The notes under the pieces are model-generated. The model had not been told where the DNA came from, did not search any database, and worked only from the letters and a program-made list of their open reading frames with translations. A stretch of DNA of 64,000 bases from Circinella minor (Eukaryota; Mucoromycota; Mucoromycetes; Mucorales; Lichtheimiaceae), in contig JAEPRB010000091.1 of NCBI GenBank assembly GCA_016758965.1, forward strand, positions 1 through 64,000, given 5' to 3'. How positions within the stretch are numbered: the first letter of the stretch is position 1; each line of letters starts with the position of its first letter. This document shows, piece after piece, positions 1 through 10,338 of the stretch. The position numbers and the translations under genes are program-made.

Positions 1-544
1 AGACTTAAATTTAATAATATAAAATTATCTTTTATCTTTTTGATCTGGATACTTTATTCACATAATAAAAGACCTAATTGATTCTCACAAGACTTATCTT
101 TGTTACCTACTTCTATATCTATTTATTTTCTTACCTTATTTCTATTTTATTTTATCCATATTTCCCATCCATACGACAATATCCATATTTTATATATTAT
201 TTAATTGATCATTTTATTATTTGGATCAATAAAAGTTCTACTTTTTTTGATAGTTATGTTTATTATCATTATAAATTAAAGAAAAACATAAATATACCAC
301 AATTTTATTTGTAGTATATATATCACATGACCATTAGATATATCCTTTAATTAATTTTTCAAAATATCTTAATTGTTATATCAATTAAATAATAGAACAA
401 TTGATATTTATTTTAAATAATAAATTATTTAGATAATATAAAATCAACTGATTTTTATATTATCAATTGATAATGATTAGCCCCCTTTCCCTTTTTTATT
501 TATATACTTTTGTCAAATAAAGATTAAAAGAAACTAAAAATTTA

Positions 545-728
545 GCAACTGGTGATTTATACTAAAAATGATGCAGAGCAAAGATAGGTAATTAAAGTTA
601 CAATTCACAGCTACTCCTAAATTTTGCTAACCGCAAAATCACAGCATCAACTTCTAAAATCATGCTGTTAAGTTCAAAAATTACACTGCTAACTTGAATT
701 TTCACCTCCTGACAATTTTGAAAAATTC
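545..728. repeat. degenerate ~22-nt repeats
   Basis: Successive blocks of roughly 20-25 nt share the pattern AAAATYACA-GC followed by TCAACTTCT-like sequence (for example near 618-650, 655-685 and 690-712). The units are diverged and irregular. It could be an eroded minisatellite; nothing links it to a gene. Confidence 0.3.
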
Positions 729-802
729 AGCGCCAATAAAAATAAACCTTAATGACAAAGAAAAAAAAACAGAAAAATCCTGTATGAAAAAACCCATATA
801 TC

Positions 803-932
803 ATGAGACCGCATAGTTTGGAGAGACCGCGATGATTCGGAAGACATCAGTGTTCCGTTAAAGCGAGGCCGCGGTGTTTCGAGCAGCTGCGTTGTTTCGT
901 CCAAAGTTGAGCCGCGATATTCCGTGAAGATA
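803..932. repeat. six degenerate GC-rich ~18-24-nt units
   Basis: About six units fit a loose consensus GAGRCCGCGRTGTTTCGGA. They stand out because the surrounding sequence is extremely AT-rich. CpG and TTCGG-type cores recur once per unit. No coding sense is visible on either strand. An eroded minisatellite or a binding-site cluster are both possible. Confidence 0.35.
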
Positions 933-1628
933 CAAAAGCCATAAATGCTGTAGTAAAAATTGTTTAAGACATTAATGCTATTATAAAAAAACATTTTATT
1001 TATATAACATTTATATTGTACGTAGCACTGTAAATTTAAGATTAAAATTTTTTTTACTTATTTTGTGCTTTACTTTTTTATAAATATAGTCTTAATTTGC
1101 TAAAAAGCATTTGAAAGCAAGTTTAGCTATGGAAAACACTTTTTATTCCTTTATTAATAAAATGTATTATCTAAAAGTTACAATTTTGTGCAAAATGCAT
1201 ATTTTAAATTTAGTAAACAAACAACGTAAAAAATAATTATTTCAATGAAATTCAATTGTATAAATTAAAAAGAAGTTAAATTACAGTTAACTCAAAACTT
1301 ATTGTTTTACAATTTTACGGTTCATTATTGAGCTTCCTGGCCCCGCGCTGTTCCGGGACGTGCAGTATAAATTGCGGCGTATTAATTTACGTGTGATTGT
1401 TGCAATTTCCTTTTGTAGTAGTACTTTTACCTTGCATCTTTTTTTTGACATCACAAGCTACAGATTACTGCAAAGTTTATCAACTATAGTAGTACTGTTG
1501 TCATCAATGCACCTGTACCTCTTATTAGTGAAGTACTAAAAGTTGTGCCAACTCCCTACAACTCTGTTTATTTTATTTTGCTGTGTTTGGTCGAGCCATT
1601 GATTCCTTGTTACTACCCTGCTGGGCAA

Positions 1629-1649
1629 GTTATACTGTTACAGTATAAC
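1629..1649. repeat. perfect 10-bp-arm palindrome
   Basis: The arms GTTATACTGT and ACAGTATAAC flank a single T, about 135 bp outside the left end of the Harbinger element. It could be a cruciform-prone site or chance in AT-rich DNA. Confidence 0.4.
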
Positions 1650-1783
1650 TACTTAAAAAAATTAAAAATTTACAGCCAATAAAAAAAATTAGTCGAGCCA
1701 TTGGCATATATACTACAAAAATTCCCCAATATGGATAAACTGCCTTTTTTAGAAAAAAAGATGAAAATACTAAAATTTATACT

Positions 1784-1808
1784 AGGTCCTCTCAAGTTCG
1801 CAAATAAA
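1784..1808 (+). repeat. left terminal inverted repeat of the Harbinger element
   Basis: Reads AGGTCCTCTCAAGTTC then GCAAATAAA; matches the reverse complement of 6826-6850 at 24 of 25 positions. The ACT flank is repeated at the other end. Confidence 0.85.
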
Positions 1809-1983
1809 TCATGAGAAAAATCTTTTTTAACATATAAGGTAAAAATAATTTTACTATAAACGGAATATGAAATCGGGGTACCTGTAAGACTGCTAAAAGT
1901 TTTAAACTACCTGGAATGCACAATGCAAGTTTTTCTCATAATACTTTCATGTTTTATAATATTATTTATTTCAACTTGACAAA

Positions 1984-3744
1984 ATGAACAACCGTACTTT
2001 AATTGGACAAGATCCTTGTACAGATGCTTGCATCATGCAATGTCAAACGAATCTAGCTGTAATTCAGGGAACAGCTTACCACCGACGTGACTTTCAACAC
2101 TTGATGGATGCCATGATGGAAGAAGAAGAAGAACTGCTCACTAGTCATCGAAATTATTTACAAGTTATCGACCAAATGTCATTTGAAGTCCTTGGTCCAT
2201 TAGTAGCTCAGGCGGCACTCAGGTATAAACTTGTATACTAGGACATTTTTTATGAAATATTTCATGCATGTCCTATTTTTATAACAGTAGAAATCGCGCA
2301 TCAGCGACAATAACGAGCGTGTGAATCTTCCTGGTGGTGGAGAGTTATGCATCCCAATTTGAGCGATCTAGCTGAGGGGCATAAGCGGTTCAAATCTCAC
2401 TATCATATTACGAAAAGTGCTTTTGAATTGCTGGTAAACAAGCTGAAAAGCGATCCAGAGTATATTGGAAGTCAAATGAAGGGGGGGATTCCAGTAGAAA
2501 TCCAGGTTGCCGTGGTTCTCTGGTGCTTTGCCAATTCTCATTTTGGTTTTCGTTTGGTATGCGCCCTGTTGGATATTCCTGATGGATCCCTGAACAATTG
2601 TACAGATAGATTTATTAAGGAAATGGAACGAATGGATCAGACAGAAATCACCTGGCCAACCAATGACTTACGAAGAATGCAGGAGATGGCACACCAATTT
2701 AAAACAAAAGGAGGAGCAGGGCATCAATGACTGGATAAAGTAATCAGTGCCATGGATGGGAAATTGGTCATAATACAAAAACCAGCTAAAAGAGGAAACA
2801 TGTTTGTCGATAGAAAGAACAATGCTTCTTTCAATTTGCTTGCAGTATGCAATGTTTCAACTTGCTTTACATTTATAAAATGTGGTGATTCCGGTAAGCA
2901 GTGTTAGTAATTATGGTTATCAAAAATTTAACATATTTATTAACAATACAAAAAGGCCGTGTAAATGACGCATGTGCTTTCACAACAAGCGCGCTATATA
3001 CAAATCTCATCAATATACCCGATCAAGTATGTATGGATGACACCTACATTATCACTGGTGAGTAGTTTTTAATATGTATATACAATATGAATATAAGCAA
3101 CAAATCTAAGTACTGTTTTATTAGACTCTGCTTTTCCAGTCATGCGTACAGTGGTTCCATCTTTTCCACGTAGCTCTGCCAATCGACGTCAAAAAATATT
3201 TAACAAGATGCATTCATCTAGTCGCATTATTGTAGAGCATTCGTTTGGTGCTTTAGTCAGTCGCTAGCGAACATTATAGAAGCATCTATGTATGATCAAT
3301 ATAGAAAGAATGATCTGGACAATTATTGCTTGTTGTGTCTTGCATAACATTTGCTTGGGTGTAAATGACGTTGAAGATCCAGTAACACAGAGCGATGCAA
3401 CTGTGCATCTTTATGAAGCATTCGTTGACGATGGCCCCTATGATGTAGATCCAGAGGGACAAGGAATCGAAGTCAGCTTAGAGCCACTCCCTTTGGTTTC
3501 TGAAGCTTCATCACCTCACCCTGTTCCTGAGGCACCACGACTGACTACAGATCATATAAGCATACCAGAGATCACCCGCCTAGAAAATGAACTACAACTT
3601 GAAGGACAAGCATTTCGCTCAGAGCTTCTGGATGCATATGTGCCTGTAGAAGAGCAACCAACAACAACAGAGAGATCTCGTGCGCCAACACGATCACCAG
3701 GACGATCACGTAGATTGACAAGACGTGCATTGCAATGTATTTGA
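1984..3744 (+). pseudogene. Harbinger DDE transposase (HARBI1-like), inactivated
   Basis: In life this would be the nuclear DDE nuclease that cuts and rejoins the element ends. A leading exon (from 1984) encodes an acidic N-terminus. The region from about 2347 has the helix-rich part of HARBI1-type transposases, then VISAMDGKLVII (first catalytic D region), DSAFPVMRTV (second D) and IIVEHSFGALVSR (catalytic E), ending in IACCVLHNICLG, typical of the family. Introns at 2894-2955 and 3058-3124 keep GT/AG borders and join in frame. Stops TGA at 2728, TAG at 3265 and TAG at 3277 interrupt the conserved core; each is one C:G-to-T:A change from CGA, TGG and CAG/TGG. A further TAA at 2311 probably interrupts the exon before 2347. 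The first splice junction is not resolved. Confidence 0.82.
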
Positions 3745-4801
3745 TAACATCAAGTAAGCTATTGCTTTTATTTTTATCTCATGTTATAAAAAATAAACAC
3801 ATTTACATTTGAAAATGCATCACAACTATTGTTATGTAAATTGACTGATGGTATCAATTGCCAATATAGTTATATATCGTTTATTTATCTTTCTTTTATA
3901 TACTCTCGATGGATATTTCTATGCTATGCATTGTCATCCAAAATTATCAACTACCATCTGATCATGTTCAATTCAAAGTATTTAGAGAAAATATTATAAC
4001 ACAACACAATTTATTGGTTTATTTTTATTTTTATTTTTATTTTTATTTTTATTATTTTTATTATTATTATTGCTATTGATTTTATTATTTAATTTTCTTC
4101 ATTTTCATCTTCTGTGGTAGTAGGGGTGATATTGGCAGGAAGCAGAACAGGACCATTCCCATTGTATGCAATGCGAGCATATCCCAGCATTTCCCGGTTT
4201 GATTCATATAAGCAGTCAAATGCATACATGAAATCGTCATGCATCTCTCTCATCTCAGCGTGGTAAGACGTCATGCGGTGCACACTTCTGGCCTCAGCAA
4301 GATCATGTTCAGCTCTTCGCTTGTCTGATTCATTCACAAGCTGAGTGAAGAAATTGTTGACAATGTGTGTGCTGCTGATGGTATGTTGTTCATTAAGATT
4401 GGCTATAACTTGACCAACTTGGTCGACATCCAAAACAGTACGGCGACCACGACCAATACCTGGACCGTTGGTTTGTCCTCTAGTGCGGGCTTGGGATGAT
4501 GATGATGATGCTGTTGTTGAGCTTGGATTAGCAGGAACATAAGATGGTGATGGTACTGATGATGACACAGTAGGAGGAGCAGAAGAGGATGATGGTGGCG
4601 ATGATGAAGCGGCAGGAGGAGCAGAAACTCGAGATGACAGTGATGGGGGAGGACGAGGAGCAGATGACGACAGTAATGGTGTGTTTGTTTCTTGGTGTAC
4701 TAACTCCTCATTAGCAACAGGTTCTTCATCGTCATCAAATTCATCGGCGAAAGATGAATCATAGTGTTATGTATCGTTGGTAGCAAGACCTTCGGAGTAA
4801 C

Positions 4802-5312
4802 GTTAAAAGAGAAAAGTAGCGATTAGGCAAGTAAAAATATATTTTAATAGAAGACTTTATGTCTGTTTGTGTCACTAAAATTATATACTGAAGTGGGAGT
4901 TCACGTTTTTGGTCTTTATATGCCGAAACCACTGATAATTATAGTAAATAATAAATTCTCAATTGATCAAAATAATAAGACTGATAATAATAATTTGTTT
5001 ATTTATTGACTTTGATTTGAAAAGAGGATATTGATAATAAAATAAGAATAAAATAAGAGTGAATTGTGTGAGCTGTGAACTAAAGATCTTTTGGAAACTA
5101 AAATTGAAGGGGTTATTTATACTAAACTATAAGTGAAGAGAATTCACACAATGGTGAAATTGTTACTAAATAATAAGAAAAAGAAATAAATCGGGAAACA
5201 AAAGTTGTTATCTTTGATGAAATAATTTCATTCAATGAAGAAATCTCAACGAATATAATATATATAGAAATAATGATAAATAAATAAAACTTTTATTGGT
5301 AAAAAATAGGGC
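4802..5312 (-). mobile_element. 511-bp insertion, solo-LTR-like, with GTTAC target duplication
   Basis: The pentamer GTAAC (GTTAC on the coding strand) occurs at 4797-4801 and 5313-5317. Excising the insert and one copy removes 516 bp and reconnects the host reading frame in phase. The insert has no long ORF. On the minus strand it has a TATAAATA-type promoter motif near 5118-5128 and several AATAAA signals, as LTRs do. Its minus-strand side begins TGTTACGCCC when one counts the flanking bases, an LTR-like start, but clean TG...CA ends with this duplication are not seen. Solo LTR is the best guess; a MITE without inverted repeats is less likely. Confidence 0.6.
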
Positions 5313-5910
5313 GTAACAATAGGTGATCAAAGCAGCACCAGTGGCACCTACATCCATTGTTTGATATATGACTGGTATATGCATTGAAGGATCATCTTTA
5401 CAGATCTGACCCATGTCATCGTAATATGGCCAGTCGACTTCTGGATGTGAAGCACCAGACATCTGAACTCTTCCTCGAATCTTGGCATAATTCTGTCTCA
5501 TAGATTTCCACTTATTTTTCATTTTATTGACCGTGATTCCTTGTAAAAATGTATGAAACTCCTGAACTTGTCCTGGATAAAACCCTGAATGGAACGCCAC
5601 GCCTTCTTTTAATTGCTCCAGGATGTCATTGTAAACACCCTTTCTTTGCTGTTCGTCATTCGAATCCATTACATGATGGTAATTATCCCGAAAAGCATCC
5701 AACAAATTGCTGATCGCTACCTCGTTCCAGCGAATATTTCCATTAGATGCAACAGGAGCGAAGTCGTCAAGCAAGTCTAATTCGCCTTTATGCTCGCTTC
5801 CATCGTCGTCATGGTAAGGAATACTATCTTTATCTTCAAAAGTATCATAATGTTCTCCACTAACGAGAGGGGTGGGAGAGGAAGAAGTAACAGGTGGTGC
5901 TGGTGCTGGT

Positions 5911-6060
5911 GTTGATGTTGATGTTGATGTTGATGTTGATGTTGATGTTGATGTTGATGTTGATGTTGATGTTGATGTTGATGTTGATGTTGATGTTGAT
6001 GTTGATGTTGATGTTGATGTTGATGTTGATGTTGATGTTGATGTTGATGTTGATGTTGAT
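5911..6060. repeat. (GTTGAT)25 hexanucleotide tract
   Basis: Twenty-five perfect or near-perfect GTTGAT units lie within the SANT-protein gene, followed by imperfect GTTGGT units. On the minus strand the frames read Thr-Ser, Asn-Ile or Gln-His dipeptide repeats, so unit-number changes never shift frame. Its purity suggests recent expansion. Confidence 0.95.
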
Positions 6061-6825
6061 GTTGGTGTTGGTGTTGAGATGGCGAGGGGGAGGAATGGAA
6101 GATGGTGCTTGGTTGTTTGCATTGAGGTCAAATCGTAAGGTACCAGGAATTTGAGTAGCTAAAGGTCGTCCACGAGGCATTGTTGAAGTGTTTGTTAGTT
6201 AGAAAAGAAGTGATGTACCCAATCTGTAATGGCTAAATAAAGATGGTTATTTATAATCATACATATTCAAATACAGTATTCATCAAATACGTTTCACTGG
6301 GATTTTTGTATTTTGCAGTATGTTTTAATGACTCTTAACAATAAAGAAGTCCGTCTTTTTTACTGATACTATTTGACAGCTGCATTGATATATTGTTTCA
6401 TCAACGGCAAAATGCATAGGATAAAAATCATTTATTTTAGTGTCATTATCATCATCATTAACAAATCGGAAGACTACATATGTTTCATATACACATATTA
6501 CATATTGAGATACTGTCATTGATAAGGACTTTATATGAATAGAGATAATATTTTATTATAACAAACTGAAGTTCAACATTGTTCTTTTGCGCCTTGTTGA
6601 TTTATTACTACTATCGCTTTTCTTGTTTAATTTCTATTGGTTCAACAAGAAATAGCTCCCCTTGAAAAGTAATGCATTTCAGTCATTTTAGTACACCTGA
6701 TATAGAAATAATGCTCATTAATCCTGATAAAACCAGGATTATTTCAACTGGTTATGAATTCTTCTATAAAAGGAAAAAATCGGGTATTTGTTCCTTTTAT
6801 GTTAAAAAAAAATTGGGAAAAATTT

Positions 6826-6850
6826 TTTATTTGTGAACTTGAGAGGACCT
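6826..6850 (-). repeat. right terminal inverted repeat of the Harbinger element
   Basis: Reverse complement begins AGGTCCTCTCAAGTTC then ACAAATAAA, matching 1784-1808 with one mismatch. Immediately outside is ACT. Confidence 0.85.
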
Positions 6851-7489
6851 ACTGAGGCCCCGCAGGGCAGAAAAAAAATGCTTCCTGCAACAGGTTGCTG
6901 TTATGGTAAAATGCTAACGTGATAGTAGTATAGGTATATAACAAAATATAAAATGGTATAATTTAATGTAAAGTTGAAAATACATATTCATAAATACCAA
7001 ATGACATATGGGCTACTGAATCAGTTGCTGTAGCAAATTAATAAGAATTAACTTAGAAAAGGAGTTATCTCAATGGTCGTTTTTCAATAATAATATTTAT
7101 ATATAAAACACTGTTTTAATAGCCATATTATAAATTGTTTGAATAGATACATATAATAGCTCGTACGTATAGGTTCATGACCTCGTATTACACCATTACT
7201 ATTATTTGTAGTGTCATAGATATCATTATAGTAAGTTGAACTATTATTATTATTATTCGAATCATAAATCTGTTGAATAATACATTTCAATCATATATAA
7301 CCTCACACTAGCACATAATAAATTTACACATGCACAATATGTTATCTTAATATTTGTTACATTTCATTTTATATGTGAATAATATAATATTGTTTTATTT
7401 AATTTTTTTTAATATAATATTCCTTTAATTGATACTTCTTCTGTTACTAATAATTTGTTGATAACTATCATATGTACAATAAAAAAAAA
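6851..7489. other. intergenic, no gene seen
   Basis: AT-rich sequence between the Harbinger right end and the tyrosine-recombinase remnant. No coding frame or inverted repeat was recognised. Confidence 0.5.
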
Positions 7490-10338
7490 TTATGGCGAAT
7501 GTTGAGGACTATAATTGACCCACCTTCGTCTTTTCTTTCCCTTTGAAGTTGATGAGTTACTGGTACTACCAATGCTACTAGCTGATGATGCAATAGGTTG
7601 TATAGCGACTTGAGGATGAGAGTTAGAATGGGAAGTAGGAGTAGGGCTGGGAAGCACTAGGCAAGAAGGGAGAGGGGGGTAGGAGCGGGACGAGAACAGA
7701 GGGGAAGAGGTTATAGAAGAAGAGATTGGGGTGGAATTGGAAGAGTAGGAAGAGGTTGAAATGATGAAGGAATGAAGCCAGAAGAGAAAGATGACTGAGC
7801 CTGGTCGCTTTCATTGATGTTGGTGTTGTTGGAAATATTCGATGCCATCAACAATTGAACTTGAGAGTTCAATGCTTGCTGATTGGTAAGAAGTATTTGC
7901 TGATTATATGAAACTTGCTGTAATTGTTGGCTTAAGCCAAGTAGAATGGACTCTATCCGCGAACTATCTTGATGATTCTTATTAAGAGAATTTTCTATCA
8001 TGTTTAGGCGATCATTATTTTTTTGTTGGTCTCTTGTCAATTTATAATTTATTTCAGAAAGTCTGTTTGACACCTTGATTTGAGAATCAACAATATTTGG
8101 GACCAGGCCTTCATAATCTTGTAATCTGTTAACAGATGGCCTATTTATTGCATTAACTACTTCTTCTTGGAATTCTTTGAAGTTCGTACTAATGAAAGGA
8201 TTATATTTTGGATCATCTGGCAACTTTGAGCGAACAACACCGTTTTCTTTCCTAAAATATAAATAGACAGCCGCGTCTTGAAGAATTACTCTTCTGCATC
8301 TAACCAAAAGTCTCAAAAAACCTCGTTTCGCAGTGTCTGTGCTTCGTTGTATTGTTGCATGCGTTTTTCGAACCCTTTGGCCATTTCCTTGCACCATTCT
8401 TCTATTTTCTTCAACAAACTCAACGTTATTGTTCTCATCATCATTGTTATCAGAGATACCATCGTCTTTATTTTCATCCACTTCTCTCATTTCTTTTTCA
8501 CAAATTATTTTCCATGCCTTATTTTCAGAACCAAAATAATCTTCCATCCAAGGAAAAATCATTTGTTGAAGCTTAAGAGAAGGCGAAGCATTATTTCTTG
8601 GTAAATGAAAAGCCTTATCCCAAAAACCTGCCATTCCTTTGGCAAATTGCGATGGCAATTTACTAAGATAATGAGTCTCTAAGCAACCTAAATGATCCTT
8701 CTAACCCCCACCTCTTTTGATCAAATCAAATGGAATTCCAAGCGCTTCAGCTTCAATTGTAGTAGCATGTCGACCACCATGCGTTACTCCTGTCATAAAA
8801 ACATCATGTTCAGCAAATGCATTTTTTACTGTTTTATACTGTTGAGTTCCACTGAGACTTTTTTCTGGATCATCTCGTCCATGCAAAGCTTTTCAATTAT
8901 GCCATCTATCTTCATTTAAGAATTCACCGTTATCCTAATTTATAAATTATTTTGTAAGATATTAGCATGCATTATCTTTGTAATCCTATCAAGTTCCCAT
9001 TTATATATAAATACCTGAAGCAAGCTAAACATTAAAAATGCAAATGCACCAACCGGACATCTAAGCACATTTTCATGGCGAATGGCGCATGCAAATTTGA
9101 CTTCACCTTCCTTTAAAGTTTTACCTTTGTCTAAGCAGAAAACCAAACCTACAACTTGCTGGGTTCCTCTGTGCTGTTTTTTTAGGAATGATTGTACAAA
9201 AGCAATCAGCAAAGTTCAGATTTCTAAGGTCTTGATCTTGGAGAAGCATGTGATAACGAGCAGAAATAGAAAACATCTCTCTCAATCCCGATTTGCTGTT
9301 TGCTGTCCAGAGCGATTTTAGAATCTTAATCAACTGTTCAGATTTGTATAAGTCCTGAATTACACAGTGAGCAGCTCTATCAGGATTTGTCTGTACCTGA
9401 TCATAGACAAGGCTGCATTCATATTCTTTGATGATATCAATAAGATTTTTGGTTCTCTTTGGTGATGGCCATTCAATCGAACGCTGTGTGCTTTGAAACT
9501 CATGAAGAAACATCAACGCTTTTTTATACTGATTTACAGGTTCATAGCTTAACGGAACTATAAGCATTTTTGCTTTTCCATCTCTACTGAAAGGTGCTGC
9601 CTCTGTCACTACGTATTGGAAATAAAATAAACGGAAAGCAATATATTAATATCACAATAGAACGCATGTTAATGAATAATTTATTCTACTTACATTGAGG
9701 CAAAGTTGCAGATGAGCTTGGTTCGTTATCATTTCTCAAGTAGATTTGAGTCCTAACATCTGAACCAATTGCTACATATTTTGTATATGTATGCTTAAAT
9801 ACAAATTCTTTAAAAAATGCAATGACGAGCTCAGGTGGCCCCACAGTATATGGGTATTCTGGATCAGTATTAAATCGATGCATATTTTCATCGCAAAAAT
9901 TCTACAGTTTATAGAGTAAAATATTAAATATAAAGTAAGAAGTATGTGATATTTTTTTAAAAGAAATAGTTTAACTACCTTCCAATGAGCTATTGGTTGT
10001 CTGTAAGCAAGTGCAGTACTTGGTCTCACTTTTCTTGACAGTACCTTGAGTGCGGTATCTAATTCACTTAAATCTCTTAAAGAATTAGCGTTAGTAACTG
10101 AAACATTTGCGTGGCTATTTAAGGCCATTGATGCGTTTGTTATATTAGTGATAGAGTTCAGGTCCTGTTGGTTGGTTTTCTTAGGGCGACCACGAGCACG
10201 CTTCGTTGGACAGGTGTCTGCAGGTACAGTAGGCGGACTATATTTTTTCTTACCAAAAAAAAAAAATATGATACTGTCTATTTCTTTGTCCTCCCCTTGT
10301 GGCTTTTCTTCTTCGTTTTGATAAATTGTCATCAGCAT
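7490..10338 (-). pseudogene. Crypton/Ndc10-like tyrosine recombinase, 4 exons, inactivated
   Basis: Probable exons are 10338-9979, 9901-9694, 9608-9015 and 8934-7490; all three introns have GT/AG ends. The N-terminus has an AT-hook-like motif (RARGRPKK). The core-binding part starts RPSTALAYRQPIAHWK. The catalytic part includes FACAIRHENVLRCPVGAFAF, the HxxR box in GVTHGGRHATT, LIKRGGG followed by a stop where Trp is expected, and HYLSKLP with a candidate nucleophile Tyr. This order is characteristic of fungal Crypton/Ndc10-domain proteins. Lesions: TGA at 8893-8895 and TAG at 8701-8703 (both Trp by context), a +1 A in an A-run near 9180, and a frame change near 7680 before a basic C-terminal tail (SKGKKRRRWVNYSP). 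Element ends were not found. Confidence 0.72.

Larger units (their letters stand above)
1..1783. other. AT-rich gene-poor stretch
   Basis: No supportable gene is visible. The open frames here are low-complexity Ile/Tyr/Phe-rich strings typical of AT-rich spacer. Two short degenerate repeat patches (545-728 and 803-932) and a perfect 10-bp-arm palindrome at 1629-1649 are the only structured features. A small GC-rich patch near 1338-1365 resembles the 803-932 units. Confidence 0.6.
4089..6180 (-). pseudogene. Harbinger accessory SANT/MADF-like DNA-binding protein, disrupted
   Basis: This is the second Harbinger gene, whose known role is to bind element DNA and aid transposase import. From a start at 6180 (MPRGRPLATQ...) the frame enters a hexanucleotide tract. 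A frame change near 6085 is needed to reach the downstream frame, which reads a Ser/Thr-Pro linker, an acidic patch and the SANT/MADF-like domain at about 5360-5730 (RWNEVAISNLLDAFRDNY, then KMKNKWKSMRQNYAKI and DWPYYDDM). A 511-bp insertion interrupts it at 4802-5312; removing it plus one GTTAC copy restores the frame through to a Ser/Pro-rich and coiled C-terminal part ending at 4089. A TAA at 4767-4769 (likely former CAA) is a further lesion. Confidence 0.75.
1784..6850. mobile_element. Harbinger-type DNA transposon, 5.07 kb, both ends present
   Basis: A 25-bp terminal inverted repeat beginning AGGTCCTCTCAAGTTC lies at 1784-1808 and, reverse-complemented, at 6826-6850 with one G/A mismatch. 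The trinucleotide ACT sits just outside each end (1781-1783 and 6851-6853) and is a candidate 3-bp target duplication; canonical Harbinger targets are TWA, so ACT is atypical. Inside are two convergent gene remnants: a DDE transposase on + and a SANT/MADF-like DNA-binding protein on -. This two-gene layout is established for PIF/Harbinger elements. Both genes carry stops, so the copy is non-autonomous today. A 511-bp insertion and a hexanucleotide tract lie within it. Confidence 0.85.

Noticed and set aside
4802..5312. A spliceosomal intron in the SANT gene
   Set aside because: Its borders lack GT/AG in coding orientation and it is flanked by a 5-bp direct repeat, which points to insertion.
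5872..6154. Plus-strand Val-Asp and Met-Leu dipeptide ORFs across the hexanucleotide tract
   Set aside because: They exist only because a hexamer without stops is open in every frame; the minus strand has the SANT-protein context.
8278..8604. Plus-strand Phe/Ser-rich ORFs opposite the tyrosine recombinase
   Set aside because: Antisense shadows of the exon that carries conserved recombinase motifs on the minus strand.
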